Shown: piece by piece, positions 16,243-25,835 of the stretch
Layout: every line of letters starts with the position of its first letter
Position numbering within the stretch: the first letter of the stretch is position 1
Assembly (NCBI RefSeq): GCF_021044425.1
Contig: NZ_JAJNEC010000005.1
Coordinates: 1,364,001-1,428,000, forward strand
Source of the DNA: Niabella pedocola
GTDB lineage: Bacteria > Bacteroidota > Bacteroidia > Chitinophagales > Chitinophagaceae
DNA: 64,000 bases
Reading direction: 5' to 3'
The notes under the pieces: generated by a model
Database searches by the model: none
What the model was told of the DNA's origin: nothing
What the model saw: only the letters and a program-made list of their open reading frames with translations
Position numbers and translations under genes: made by a program

Positions 16243-17208
16243 TCAGCGGCCGCGTGTTTCATCGTTGTTCAGCCAAACCACCTGTTGGTTGGCTGTATGC
16301 GCTTTTCCAAGGATGTCTTTGTACAGTTCTGGTCTTCTTGCGTTGATATAACGATGGCCGCCGGCTTTTTGCAGGTGCTCTTTATACAGGGTGGCAGTTA
16401 CAAAGCTGTTTTCAAAAGACCGGCATTCGGCCACCGCGTCGCCATAAGGATCAATGATCATGGAACAGCCATTTTTTAGCTGGTCGTCATCCATTCCAAC
16501 GGGGTTGGAAAAAACCACGTACACCCCGTTATCATAGGCCCGTGCGGGCAGCCATTTCATCAGCCAGTCGCGCCCCTTCATGCCGTCAAACTCCAATCGC
16601 AGGGAGGTAGGATCTTTTTCCCGGTTCTCCCATAGCTGCGGATCCACAAAACCGGCACCCGGCCGGGTAGAGGGCGTGCACATGGTTACATGCGGCATAA
16701 AAATAATCTCCGCGCCCAGCAGCCTTGTGGCCCGTACATTCTCCACAATATTATTATCATAACAGATGAGGATGCCGCATTTCCAGCCCCGGATATCAAA
16801 TACACAATAGGCATCGCCGGGCAGCAGGTGCGGGTTGATGAATGGGTGCAGCTTCCGGTATGTTGCCACCAGCCCATTTTTATCTACACATACATAAGCC
16901 TTATACAACCGGTCCTGTGCGTCTTTTTCAAACAATCCTGCCAGGATGATGATATCATTATCGGTGGCAATCTGCTGCAACCGCTGGATGCTTTCCCCAT
17001 CCGGGATGTGCTCGGCAATGGCGGTAAGTTCCTCCCGGGAAAGATGTCTTGCAAAAGTGTAACCGGTCACCGAACATTCGTGGAAAGCGATCACCTGGGC
17101 TCCGGCTGCCGCAGCTTTCCGGGAAAGTGATTCAATCACCGAAAGGTTATAGGTTTTATCACCACTCCTGTTCTCAAACTGGGCTGTAGCAATCTTCAGT
17201 CCATCCAT
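16243..17208 (-). CDS. Nitrilase-superfamily carbon-nitrogen hydrolase
   Basis: 321 residues from the Met at 17208, which begins the family-typical MDGLKIATAQFENRSGD; the frame is open further upstream but without similarity. The Glu-Lys-Cys triad is present: Glu44 (AFHECSVTGY), Lys119 (YRKLHPF) and Cys149 (GILICYDNN). Enzymes of this superfamily hydrolyse amides, carbamoyl groups or nitriles. Length and motifs fit an aliphatic amidase or N-carbamoyl type, but the substrate cannot be assigned. It has no signal peptide, so it is cytoplasmic. It lies downstream of purH, separated by a 280-base tandem repeat. Confidence 0.85.
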   Translation of the reverse strand: MDGLKIATAQFENRSGDKTYNLSVIESLSRKAAAAGAQVIAFHECSVTGYTFARHLSREELTAIAEHIPDGESIQRLQQIATDNDIIILAGLFEKDAQDRLYKAYVCVDKNGLVATYRKLHPFINPHLLPGDAYCVFDIRGWKCGILICYDNNIVENVRATRLLGAEIIFMPHVTMCTPSTRPGAGFVDPQLWENREKDPTSLRLEFDGMKGRDWLMKWLPARAYDNGVYVVFSNPVGMDDDQLKNGCSMIIDPYGDAVAECRSFENSFVTATLYKEHLQKAGGHRYINARRPELYKDILGKAHTANQQVVWLNNDETRGR

Positions 17209-17270
17209 AAGATATTGTTTTGCTGCAAAGGTTACGAATAAGTGCATTTAAAACTTCAGGCATTGTGCTT

Positions 17271-17544
17271 TTTCGCCACTAAAACAGAAAGGCACCAAGA
17301 CCCACCAAGAGTTTGAACTCCATAACTCCTTCGTGCTTCTTTGCGGCTTCGTGCCTTTGTGGTTCTCTTTGCCACCAAGACAGGAAAGCACCAAGACACA
17401 CGAAGTACTTTGAACCCTATAACTTCTTCGCAGTTTTGTGCCTTTGTGATTCTCTTCGCCACCAAGGCAGCAAGGCAGCAAGACACACCAAGAGCTTTAA
17501 ACTCCTATAACTCCATTGTACTTCTTTGCGGCTTTGTGGTTTTT
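17271..17544. repeat. Three-unit tandem repeat with quasi-palindromic units
   Basis: Three imperfect units of about 88-95 bases (about 17271-17365, 17366-17453, 17454-17544). Each begins near gCCACcAAGaC...CACCAAGACaCACcAAG, has a middle TTgAACtCcTATAACT, and ends CTTtGTGCCTTTGTGgT. The ends of a unit are roughly reverse complements, so each can fold into a hairpin. It fills the 356-base gap between purH and the nitrilase gene. Similar CACAAAGGCAC-type elements are known as dispersed repeats in many environmental bacteria. No coding capacity seems real here. Confidence 0.75.
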
Positions 17545-17564
17545 AAAACCTTTTCTCTTGGATA

Positions 17565-19088
17565 TTAGTGTTTGAAATGCCGCATGCCGGTAGTCACCAT
17601 CGCCAGGTTATGCTGCTGTGCGTATTCAATGGAATCCTTATCGCGGATGGATCCGCCGGGTTGAATGAACGCCTCAATGCCTGCCTGGTGACCGATCTGT
17701 ATGCAATCATTGAACGGGAAAAAGGCATCACTGGCCAGTACCGCACCCTTCAGATCAAAACCAAATTGCTTCGCCTTTTCGATGGCATGACGCAAGGCGT
17801 CGATACGGCTTGTTTGACCAGCACCTTTACCCACCAGCTGTTTATTCTTTACCAGCGCAATGGCATTTGATTTTAAATGCTTGCCGATGATATTGGCAAA
17901 TTCCAGGTCAGCCTTTTCTGCTGCAGTGGTTTCGCGGCCCCCGGCCTCTTTCCATTCGGTATAATTGCCTTTATCCTGCTCCTGGATGAGTACACCATTG
18001 AGAACGGATTTGGTTTGAGCATTCACCGTTAAGCCTTCAGCCTTTAGCTGCAACAGGATCCGGTTCTTTTTAGATTTTAATATATGCAGCGCCGCTTCGT
18101 CAAATGCAGGCGCAATCAGTACTTCAAAGAAGATTTCATTGATCGCATTCGCCGTTGCTTCATCTACGGTACCATTGGTTACCAATACCCCGCCAAAAGC
18201 GCTTTCCGGATCTCCTGCAAGGGCCTCTTTCCAGGCTTCGCTTACGGTGCCCCGTGCAGCCACGCCGCAAACGTTGGTATGCTTAATAATCGCAAATACC
18301 ACATCTCCGCCCTGCGGAAATTCATGGATCAGCTGTACCGCTGCATCCACATCCACCAGGTTATTATAAGAAAGCTCTTTACCGTTCAGCTGGTTGAACA
18401 ATGCTTCCAGGTTACCATAAAAGGTACCCGACTGGTGCGGGTTTTCGCCATACCGCATCGCCTTGGGGCTATTTACGGACTGCAGGAAATATTCGCCGTT
18501 GTTCCCGGTAAAATAATTGGAAATAGCTACATCATAATGCGCCACAATCTCAAATGCTTTCGCAGCAAAGGATTTGCGTTGCTCCATAGAGGTTTCACCG
18601 TTTTGCGTCTTCAGCAATTCCTCCAGGCCGGCATAATCTTTTTTGGCAGCCACCACTACTACATCTTTAAAGTTTTTGGCCGCTGCGCGGATCATCGATG
18701 GTCCGCCGATATCAATTTTTTCAATGATCAGTTTTTCTTCGCTGGTTTGTGCCAGGGTTTCTTCAAAAGGATACAGATCCACAATAACCAGGTCGATCTC
18801 GGGGATCTTGTACTCCGCCATTTCCGCCACATCCGATTCCAGGTCCCTTCTGCCCAAAATACCGCCGAATACGGATGGATGCAGGGTTTTTACCCGTCCG
18901 CCCAGAATGGAAGGATAGGTGGTCAACTGCTCCACCGGAACCACCTGTATGCCCAGGTCTTCAACAAATTTTTGCGTACCTCCGGTAGAATAGATGGTAA
19001 TGCCCAGGCGGGATAATTCCTTTACGATGGGTTCCAGACCATCCTTATAAAAAACGGAAATGAGTGCAGATTGGATCTTTTTGTTCAT
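17565..19088 (-). CDS. purH: Bifunctional AICAR formyltransferase / IMP cyclohydrolase
   Basis: 507 residues from the Met at 19088 (MNKKIQSALISVFYKDGL); 11 upstream in-frame residues do not fit the family. It catalyses the last two steps of purine synthesis. The N-terminal 190 or so residues form the IMP cyclohydrolase domain (STGGTQKF, GGRVKTLHPSVFGGIL). The C-terminal domain forms the transformylase, with RYGENPHQ and the catalytic Lys-His in IIKHTNVCG, SDAFFPFND and a late QPGGSIRDKDSI. Length and motifs are complete. comEC lies 43 bases upstream on the same strand, so the two may be co-transcribed. Confidence 0.95.
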   Translation of the reverse strand: MNKKIQSALISVFYKDGLEPIVKELSRLGITIYSTGGTQKFVEDLGIQVVPVEQLTTYPSILGGRVKTLHPSVFGGILGRRDLESDVAEMAEYKIPEIDLVIVDLYPFEETLAQTSEEKLIIEKIDIGGPSMIRAAAKNFKDVVVVAAKKDYAGLEELLKTQNGETSMEQRKSFAAKAFEIVAHYDVAISNYFTGNNGEYFLQSVNSPKAMRYGENPHQSGTFYGNLEALFNQLNGKELSYNNLVDVDAAVQLIHEFPQGGDVVFAIIKHTNVCGVAARGTVSEAWKEALAGDPESAFGGVLVTNGTVDEATANAINEIFFEVLIAPAFDEAALHILKSKKNRILLQLKAEGLTVNAQTKSVLNGVLIQEQDKGNYTEWKEAGGRETTAAEKADLEFANIIGKHLKSNAIALVKNKQLVGKGAGQTSRIDALRHAIEKAKQFGFDLKGAVLASDAFFPFNDCIQIGHQAGIEAFIQPGGSIRDKDSIEYAQQHNLAMVTTGMRHFKH

Positions 19089-19131
19089 AAAAACTGAATT
19101 GGGATGCTTATTGAGCCGCAAAGGTAAGCGT

Positions 19132-21213
19132 TCAAAGGTTCATTACAAAAGCTCCTTTCTGCAAAACCTGATGACAGGGAATCCCCAGCGCATCGCAATC
19201 CTGCTGCCAGTAGCGGGCCTTCCAGCCTGGTACCGTTCCATCGATGACGATCTGTCCGGGCTGCACTTTATTCAGCAACTCCGCAATATACAAACGTGGA
19301 TTCCCGGTGAGGATCACCAGGTCTGCAGCTCCGTAAACCGTGTTATCCAAAGGCACTCCAATAAACAAGACCGACCGGCCGCCAAACAACAAACGGTCGT
19401 TTTTGGGCATAGCCTTCACCGTTTCCGGCGGCTGTAACCGGTAACAGACCGCTGCGGGTTGCAACACATTTTTGCGGACGGCCGGGTCGGCTACGGCCAG
19501 GGAATCGGCATAAAGCACCTGATCCCTTCCCCGGATAAACCCAACAGCTGCTCCACGGGGAATGCTGTAAACGATGATCTGCTCCTGTTGCAGCGCGTTC
19601 CGGAATGAAACCATCCGGATTCCCATGATTGCGCATAATGCAATGGCAGCCGTCCACAAGCCGCTTTTCCGTTGCTGCATATACCCCACCGTAATGCCCA
19701 CTATAAAAACATAAAGCAACAGTACCTGTGGTACACTCACCAACAGCCCCTTCCACAGTGCAAAAGGATAACGGCTCAGGTTTTCGACCACCCCATTCAT
19801 CCACCAAATAATCCCATCCAGTATACGGCCGGTAAAAACGGCAACCGGGGTTACCGGGGCTGCCAGCACCAATATCAACTCCCCAATCAATACCACGCTG
19901 GATACCGGTACCACCAGCAGGTTGGTGATCAGAAAGTATACGGGAAACTGGTGAAAATGATAAATACTCAACGGTGTGGTCAGGATCTGTGCAGCCATGC
20001 TTACCGTACAAAGCTGCCATACTGCATCCAGTAGCTTATTGTTAATGGTTACAAGCCTGTACAAGGGTTTGTAGAATACAACGATGCTGAGTACTGCTGC
20101 ATAGGAAAGCTGAAATCCTACATCCCACAACCAGTACGGATTGTAACAAAGCAGTAAAAAAGCCGAAGCCGCCAGTGTATTATAAATGGAAGCATTATGT
20201 CCGAATTGTTTTCCCAGCAGCATACAGCTAAACATAACGGCAGCACGTATAACGGATGCTGCAGCTCCTGCAAGCAAACTAAAGATCCACAATATACCCA
20301 AAACAAGAACGGGATGCAGCCAGCGTGTTTGCCGTCTGCTCCGCAACGGGCTTAACAAAAGATCAAGCAGCCAGTAAATCAATCCCAGGTGCATGCCCGA
20401 AACGGCAATCACATGTACCACACCCGTATCGTTGTAAGATTGCAGCAGGTCCTTATCCAGGTCGTCGCGATAGCCGATCAGCAAGGCCTCCGCCAGCCCC
20501 TGCTCCTTCGTTCCATGAATATTCTTTTTTAAAATGTTCAGGATGGAAGCCCGCAACCGGTATAACCAGAGCCAGCAACCGGATTCCTTTTCTGCCGCAG
20601 GGGCTGCCGCCATCTCCTTTTGTGTAAGGTATACCTGGTGTGTGATCCCGTTCATAAAGGCATAGCGTTTATAATCGAAGGACCCCGGGTTACCCGAATT
20701 TCTTATCTCCTGTGGCTCCTTTTTAAAGATCAGCTGATCTCCGGCCGCGAGCCGACCAACTTGCCGTTCCTTTTTAAAATAAATAATGATCCGCCCGCTT
20801 GCCGTTACCGCACTGTCACGGGTGAGCAGGTATCGTACGGCCGCTTCCGCTTTATAAGAACGGTTCTTTTCAACCGGTTGTTCCAGAAGCGTAACCCGGA
20901 AATACATGCCGGGCCGGTGCCGGTTACGAAACCAGTCTCCGCGTACCCGCACGTCTTTGCAGGCGGCGATCAGCATGCCCAGGAAAACAAGAATGGCGGC
21001 AACCAGCAACGCTTCGATCCACTGTAGTTTTAGCCGCCGGTATCCCCGGACGGTACGGAACAACAGGACTACAGCACCAGATACCAGGAAGCCGGTCACA
21101 CAACCCGCAACAGGTACCGGGGTATACATATATAACAGGATGCCGCAGGCAAAGGGAAGCAATAACTTTATGAATGGCGCCCGGGCCAGAAACAGGGTGG
21201 CAGAAAAAGACAT
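19132..21213 (-). CDS. comEC: ComEC/Rec2-family inner-membrane DNA-uptake channel protein
   Basis: 693 residues with many hydrophobic helices. The competence domain is marked by HVIAVSGMHLGLIYWLLD and by the block around LAGAAASVIRAAVMFSCMLLG. It should form the channel that passes single-stranded DNA across the inner membrane during natural transformation. The C-terminal 150 residues occupy the place of the metallo-beta-lactamase-like domain, but I do not see the HxHxDH metal motif of B. subtilis ComEC, so that part is degenerate or different. Located directly upstream of purH. No other competence gene lies in the window. Confidence 0.85.
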   Translation of the reverse strand: MSFSATLFLARAPFIKLLLPFACGILLYMYTPVPVAGCVTGFLVSGAVVLLFRTVRGYRRLKLQWIEALLVAAILVFLGMLIAACKDVRVRGDWFRNRHRPGMYFRVTLLEQPVEKNRSYKAEAAVRYLLTRDSAVTASGRIIIYFKKERQVGRLAAGDQLIFKKEPQEIRNSGNPGSFDYKRYAFMNGITHQVYLTQKEMAAAPAAEKESGCWLWLYRLRASILNILKKNIHGTKEQGLAEALLIGYRDDLDKDLLQSYNDTGVVHVIAVSGMHLGLIYWLLDLLLSPLRSRRQTRWLHPVLVLGILWIFSLLAGAAASVIRAAVMFSCMLLGKQFGHNASIYNTLAASAFLLLCYNPYWLWDVGFQLSYAAVLSIVVFYKPLYRLVTINNKLLDAVWQLCTVSMAAQILTTPLSIYHFHQFPVYFLITNLLVVPVSSVVLIGELILVLAAPVTPVAVFTGRILDGIIWWMNGVVENLSRYPFALWKGLLVSVPQVLLLYVFIVGITVGYMQQRKSGLWTAAIALCAIMGIRMVSFRNALQQEQIIVYSIPRGAAVGFIRGRDQVLYADSLAVADPAVRKNVLQPAAVCYRLQPPETVKAMPKNDRLLFGGRSVLFIGVPLDNTVYGAADLVILTGNPRLYIAELLNKVQPGQIVIDGTVPGWKARYWQQDCDALGIPCHQVLQKGAFVMNL

Positions 21214-21404
21214 AGGTGTTGTGTTAGCACCCTGAAGTTAAGAAAATATTATATATTATTTTTTTATAGAAATACACAAATAGTGTTTCAGGCCCGTTGG
21301 GGAGCACGGACCAATGGCCGCAATAGGGCAATGCCAACCGGAGTGGCAGGTACCAGCAATACGCCACCGGTTGCCGGTACGTTGCCAGCCATTACAAACA
21401 CAAA

Positions 21405-21426
21405 CGCCCGGTTTTTATTGCGTTAT
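21405..21426. repeat. Second copy of the shared CGCCCGG-ATTGCGTTAT motif
   Basis: Same motif as at 2000-2020 with one extra T, directly at the 3-prime end of the S9 peptidase gene. On the minus strand it reads ATAACGCAAT then A-run then CCGGGCG. Confidence 0.5.
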
Positions 21427-23792
21427 TTTTTCAGTGTTTGCTCAAAGAGCTTGAAGATCCGTTTATACTCATCCGTCCAGCTAACCGGTTCTACAAACCC
21501 ATGGTCTTCCATTGGATAAGACGCCAGCTCCCAGTTGTCTTTTTTTAGTTCCATCAGGCGTTGCGCCAGCTTCACTGCATCCTGGTAATGTACGTTTACA
21601 TCCACCATACCGTGGCAGATCAGCAGGTTACCTTTCAGCCCGTTTGCAAAATAGACGGGTGAGCTTTTATGATAGGCAATACTGTCTGTAAACGGTTCAT
21701 TCAGGATATTGGAGGTATACCCGTGGTTGTAGTTGGCCCAATCGGTAACCGGCCGCAGGGCAGCACCGCTCGCAAATACATCGGGTGTTGTGAATAAGGC
21801 CATCAGCGTCATAAACCCGCCATAAGATCCGCCATAGATGCCCACTTTTGCCGGGTCAATTTTATAGGTATCGGTTAAATATTTTACGGCATCTACATGA
21901 TCGGTGAGGTCCTTTCCGCCCATATGCCGGTAGATACCGGTACGCCAGTCGCGGCCATAGCCCGCACTTCCGCGGTAATCAATATCCATTACATAATACC
22001 CGTTGTCTGCCAGCAGATTGTTGAACATATATTCCCGGAAATAAGAGCTCCACCATTTATGTGCGTTTTGGAGGTAGCCCGCACCATGCACAAAGAACAC
22101 CGCCGGCATTCCCGGCCGGGCATTTTCTGGTTTGTACACGCGCGCATATACCGGCGCTCCATCCCGGGCCGCAAACGAAATCACATCCGGCGTGCGCCAT
22201 TTGATCTGGCGGTATTCGGCACTTTGTGCCTTTGTGGTGATCTGTACGGGTTTTGCCCCGGCACGGTTTTCCTGGAGATAAAGCTCCCAGGGGCTGTTGA
22301 TAAATGAATTCCGGATGGCCAGGTACTTTTCATCGGGCGACAGGCTTACTTCGTTTGCCCCTGCCAGTGTGGTTAACTGCACGGCCTTACCGGTATTAAT
22401 GCTGAGCTTATAAAAATGCTTTTCGCCCGGATGTACCGCATTGGTAGTGATATAAAACGATCTTTTATCGTTGGAAAGCTGCGCTTCCTGCACCTCGTAA
22501 TTTCCTTTCGTCAGCGCCCGTTTGGCAGCGGATGCCAGGGAATAAAGATAGAGATGTGCATACCCGGTGGCTTCACTTTGAAACCAGGCCGTTTCATTGT
22601 CGATCCAACCGATGGAACGCGGGTCAATGCCGGGCCCGCCGATCCAGGCATCATCGTGCTGCCGGTCTACCAGCCTCAGGTTCCGGGTGGCCGTATCCAT
22701 CAGCATCAGCCACCGGTCTTTATTGTCATCGGCATATACATCCAGCAATGCATACCGGCCGTTGGGCGCCCAAACCACTCCCCATATATTCACATTGCGG
22801 AGCGCGGAATCTTTTTTCAGCTTTTCCCACTGCCCCGGATAATCTTTTACAAATGCCGGTACATCGCGGATGCCGGGGATCTGTTCGGCATTGATTTTAT
22901 AAGCGGTATCCCTTACCCGGTCATACACAAAGAACCGGGCGCTGCCCTGGGGGCTGCCCACTTTTGTGCGGCCGGAGATATCGGTGGTATAACCGCTTTC
23001 CGTTACATAATCGGGCACGATGGTTCTTTTGCCATTTCCTGCCGTGTACAGCTGGTAAGTGATAAACCGGCCATCCGGACTGATTGCAGCTCCGGTAAGC
23101 ATATTGCCACCCAGATAAACCGGCCGCAGTTGCTCCGGGGCTGCTGCTTTCTGATAACGCTCCGTAGCCGATCGCTTGTTGCTCCGCTCCCGCAACACAT
23201 CCATGGTGGCCAATTGCTCTTTCTTTAACCACTCTTCTTCTGTGTTTCCTTTTTTGTTCTTATCTGCGGGCGCATCGTTTGTAAAGTTGGTCAGTTGCTG
23301 GGAAGCGCCGGTAGCGATTTCCCAGGAATAAAGATTCTGACCACGGCTGTATACCACCCGGGTATCGTTAAAGCTAAACACCGGGTTGTACTCACCTTCC
23401 AGAGTTTGTGTAATCCTTGTTACCTTACCGCCGGGCGCCCTGTAAAAAATGTCACCTTCCTTTGCCCAAACCGCTGCAGACCGGCTGCGGTTATACCGGA
23501 GCTCCGCTTCATAAATTACGGTCTGTTGCGTGCCGGCCTGCACTTTCCGGGGCGTTTTGTCTGCAGGTGAAATACGGTACAATGAATCCGCCGGCTCCCG
23601 GTCCGGATTCCAGTTGAAAAACAATATACTGCCATTACCGCCCCAGGCCACTCCAGACGGAGAACTACCCATCCATTTCGGATCACGCATGATCTGGGCT
23701 ACGGTTAATACACCCGGGTTATTTTGTGCGGATGCGGTTACAGCGGCCATCATTGCAGTCACTGCAATGGTTTTTGTCAATAGACTCTTCAT
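21423..23792 (-). CDS. Secreted S9-family prolyl oligopeptidase / dipeptidyl peptidase
   Basis: 789 residues with a signal peptide (ending TASAQ). A long beta-propeller with DPKWMGSSPSGVAWG-type blades precedes an alpha/beta-hydrolase domain. The catalytic Ser lies in GIYGGSYGGFMT near residue 655, Asp near 731 (VDVNVHYQD) and His near 763 (MEDHGF). The arrangement fits the DPP-IV / acylaminoacyl-peptidase group of S9, acting on peptides in the periplasm. It differs in subfamily from the S9A enzyme at 7835-9970. It is followed upstream on the same strand by the M28 peptidase gene, 270 bases away; both probably serve peptide utilisation. Confidence 0.9.
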   Translation of the reverse strand: MKSLLTKTIAVTAMMAAVTASAQNNPGVLTVAQIMRDPKWMGSSPSGVAWGGNGSILFFNWNPDREPADSLYRISPADKTPRKVQAGTQQTVIYEAELRYNRSRSAAVWAKEGDIFYRAPGGKVTRITQTLEGEYNPVFSFNDTRVVYSRGQNLYSWEIATGASQQLTNFTNDAPADKNKKGNTEEEWLKKEQLATMDVLRERSNKRSATERYQKAAAPEQLRPVYLGGNMLTGAAISPDGRFITYQLYTAGNGKRTIVPDYVTESGYTTDISGRTKVGSPQGSARFFVYDRVRDTAYKINAEQIPGIRDVPAFVKDYPGQWEKLKKDSALRNVNIWGVVWAPNGRYALLDVYADDNKDRWLMLMDTATRNLRLVDRQHDDAWIGGPGIDPRSIGWIDNETAWFQSEATGYAHLYLYSLASAAKRALTKGNYEVQEAQLSNDKRSFYITTNAVHPGEKHFYKLSINTGKAVQLTTLAGANEVSLSPDEKYLAIRNSFINSPWELYLQENRAGAKPVQITTKAQSAEYRQIKWRTPDVISFAARDGAPVYARVYKPENARPGMPAVFFVHGAGYLQNAHKWWSSYFREYMFNNLLADNGYYVMDIDYRGSAGYGRDWRTGIYRHMGGKDLTDHVDAVKYLTDTYKIDPAKVGIYGGSYGGFMTLMALFTTPDVFASGAALRPVTDWANYNHGYTSNILNEPFTDSIAYHKSSPVYFANGLKGNLLICHGMVDVNVHYQDAVKLAQRLMELKKDNWELASYPMEDHGFVEPVSWTDEYKRIFKLFEQTLKK

Positions 23793-24064
23793 ATTCTAAA
23801 GCAGAAAATTTATTTAACGGTTTCCCGGAACATATCGCCCCACCGTGAAACCCCTTACATCTTCTATACAAAAATAAGGGGACAGGTGCTTTCGGCTGCC
23901 TTGAGTGCGCAACATTTTCCTGTTCCGGTCAATCATAATGAAAGCCATGCAATAAGGATTGCCGGCCGGAGTTTATGCGCGCCTTCGGTGAAAGGTCCTG
24001 TGATACGGAAAGAAGCGTTTTATGGATCACTATTTTCTTAAACGAGACCGGCATTCCGTTCCGG

Positions 24065-25720
24065 CTATTTTGTACGCACCGCAGCGGTCTTATCCCGCTC
24101 GGCTTTAAACTCGGATCCGGCCTTCCATCCGGGCCAGGTATGCCCATAGGCCAGACGTTTGCCCACCATAAACAGCAGTTGCAGGTCTTCCACCGCGCCA
24201 CTCAGATCCCAGCTGGTTTGGTATTCGTCTGAGGGACTGTGATAGTGTTGCGCATTAAACGCCTCCTGCATTTTTTTGCCGTATTCTTTGTCCTTGCCTG
24301 CCACATCGATCCCAAAACCCTGTGCCAGCGCCGGCACACCTGCCTTGGCAAAACTGAAATGGTCCGACCGGAAATAATGCCCCGCTTCCGGCGTAGCGTC
24401 ATAAGAGATATAACGGCCTTGCTTCCCCGCTTCTTCCTTTAAAAGATCTTCCATCTCCGATTGCCCTTGCCCGACCACCATGATATCTTTTGTGCGGCCG
24501 TAATTATTGACCTCATCCACATTGAGCACACCTACCGTTTTAGCAAGCGGGTAAACCGGATGCTGTGCATAGTAGGCCGACCCTAACAAGCCCTGCTCTT
24601 CCGCAGTTACTGCCAGGAAAACGACCGTGCGTTCAGGCGGTGTTGGCTGACTTTTCCATACCCTTGCAAATTCCAGTAAGGCAGCCGTACCACTGGCATT
24701 ATCGAGTGCCCCGTTGTAGATAGAATCCCCCCTTGCATCCGGTTTGCCAATGCCCAGGTGGTCCCAGTGTGCGGTATACAATACATATTCATCAGGATAT
24801 TTGCTTCCGATGATCTTTGCGATCACGTTATGCGACTTGCTGTACGTAACCTTTGTTTTAATACGGGTGGAAATTGTCTCATTCAGCGGAACCGCTTTAA
24901 ACCCGGGAATGTCTGCTTTAGCAATGATCGCCGTATCCTGCCCGCCGGCAACGATCAGCTTTTTTGCGGCATCCATAGCGATCCAGCCTTGCGCGTCCAG
25001 TAATTTTTCATTTTTATTGTCCAGCCGCAGCTCCGATTCGTTCCAGCTGTTTTGTACCACACTGAACGGGTAGCTGGCCGCTGCCGTACTGTGAATTACC
25101 AGGCAGCCGCGGGCTCCCTGGCGCGCCGCTTCTTCAAATTTATAGGTCCAGCGGCCGTAATAGGTCATGGTTTTGCCTTTAAACAATGTTGTATCCCCGT
25201 TATTAAAACCAGGATCATTTACCAACACCATTACGATTTTTCCTTTTACATCCAGCCCTTCATAATCGTTCCAGTTATACTCGGGCGCCACCACTCCATA
25301 GCCGGCAAATACCACCGGCACATGCTCGAGGTTTACAATGGCTTCCGTTTTGGGTGTTGATAACACATACTCATCATATCCTTTCAATTGCATTGCTTCT
25401 TTTGGCGTATGCACCTGCATCAGGGTATCCGGCTGCGACAGGATATCGATCATCGGTACTTCCTGCAGATAGCTATCACCATTACCGGGCTCCGTACCCA
25501 GTGACCGGAACTGTTCCTGCAGGTACGCAATCGTTTTTGTTTCTCCTTCGGTAAACGGTTTACGTCCCTGGAAAGAATCAGAAGACAGTATCTTAATATG
25601 CGTTACCAGGTTATCTGTATTGAATGCCGGGTCACCCGCTTTACCTGCATCGGATTGTCCCGGGTTATTACAGGCTGTAAAAACAAGTGCGATCGATACA
25701 ACAGTAAACAGTTGATTCAT
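24065..25720 (-). CDS. M28-family zinc aminopeptidase lipoprotein with PA domain
   Basis: 551 residues. It begins with a lipoprotein signal (ALVFTAC, then NN). A protease-associated (PA) insert runs from about residue 115 to 270. The two-zinc site typical of M28 is visible: His in YTAHWDHLG near 317, Asp in GALDNASG near 334, the Glu pair in TAEEQGLLGS near 373, Asp in LNVDEV near 400 and His in RSDHFS near 456. It should remove N-terminal residues from peptides outside the inner membrane. It lies upstream of the S9 peptidase gene on the same strand. Confidence 0.92.
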   Translation of the reverse strand: MNQLFTVVSIALVFTACNNPGQSDAGKAGDPAFNTDNLVTHIKILSSDSFQGRKPFTEGETKTIAYLQEQFRSLGTEPGNGDSYLQEVPMIDILSQPDTLMQVHTPKEAMQLKGYDEYVLSTPKTEAIVNLEHVPVVFAGYGVVAPEYNWNDYEGLDVKGKIVMVLVNDPGFNNGDTTLFKGKTMTYYGRWTYKFEEAARQGARGCLVIHSTAAASYPFSVVQNSWNESELRLDNKNEKLLDAQGWIAMDAAKKLIVAGGQDTAIIAKADIPGFKAVPLNETISTRIKTKVTYSKSHNVIAKIIGSKYPDEYVLYTAHWDHLGIGKPDARGDSIYNGALDNASGTAALLEFARVWKSQPTPPERTVVFLAVTAEEQGLLGSAYYAQHPVYPLAKTVGVLNVDEVNNYGRTKDIMVVGQGQSEMEDLLKEEAGKQGRYISYDATPEAGHYFRSDHFSFAKAGVPALAQGFGIDVAGKDKEYGKKMQEAFNAQHYHSPSDEYQTSWDLSGAVEDLQLLFMVGKRLAYGHTWPGWKAGSEFKAERDKTAAVRTK

Positions 25721-25740
25721 TGACTATTTATTTTGAGCGT

Positions 25741-25830
25741 CGAGATTTGGGAAACGAGATTTGAGACCTGAGATTTGAAATGCATAAGCCCAAGTACGCT
25801 CGCAAATCCGAATGTTCAGGTCTCAGGGCT
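25741..25830. repeat. GAGATTTG word repeat upstream of the M28 gene
   Basis: Three GAGATTTG copies occur within 25742-25777, and TGAGACCTGA (25762-25771) is inverted perfectly at 25816-25825 (TCAGGTCTCA). The block lies between the M28 gene and the sugar dehydrogenase gene and may form a long hairpin. It belongs to the same style of word repeats seen at 14213, 34517, 40144 and 48691. Confidence 0.5.
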
Positions 25831-25835
25831 GAAAG

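Noticed and set aside
17271..17544. CRISPR-like array
   Set aside because: Units are tandem, imperfect and about 90 bases long with no unique spacers and no cas genes.
18084..19016. 310-codon frame opposite purH
   Set aside because: Antisense shadow of a full-length essential gene.
22416..23228. Long open frame opposite the S9 peptidase gene
   Set aside because: It is fully inside a well-supported gene on the other strand and its translation has the low-complexity look of an antisense shadow.
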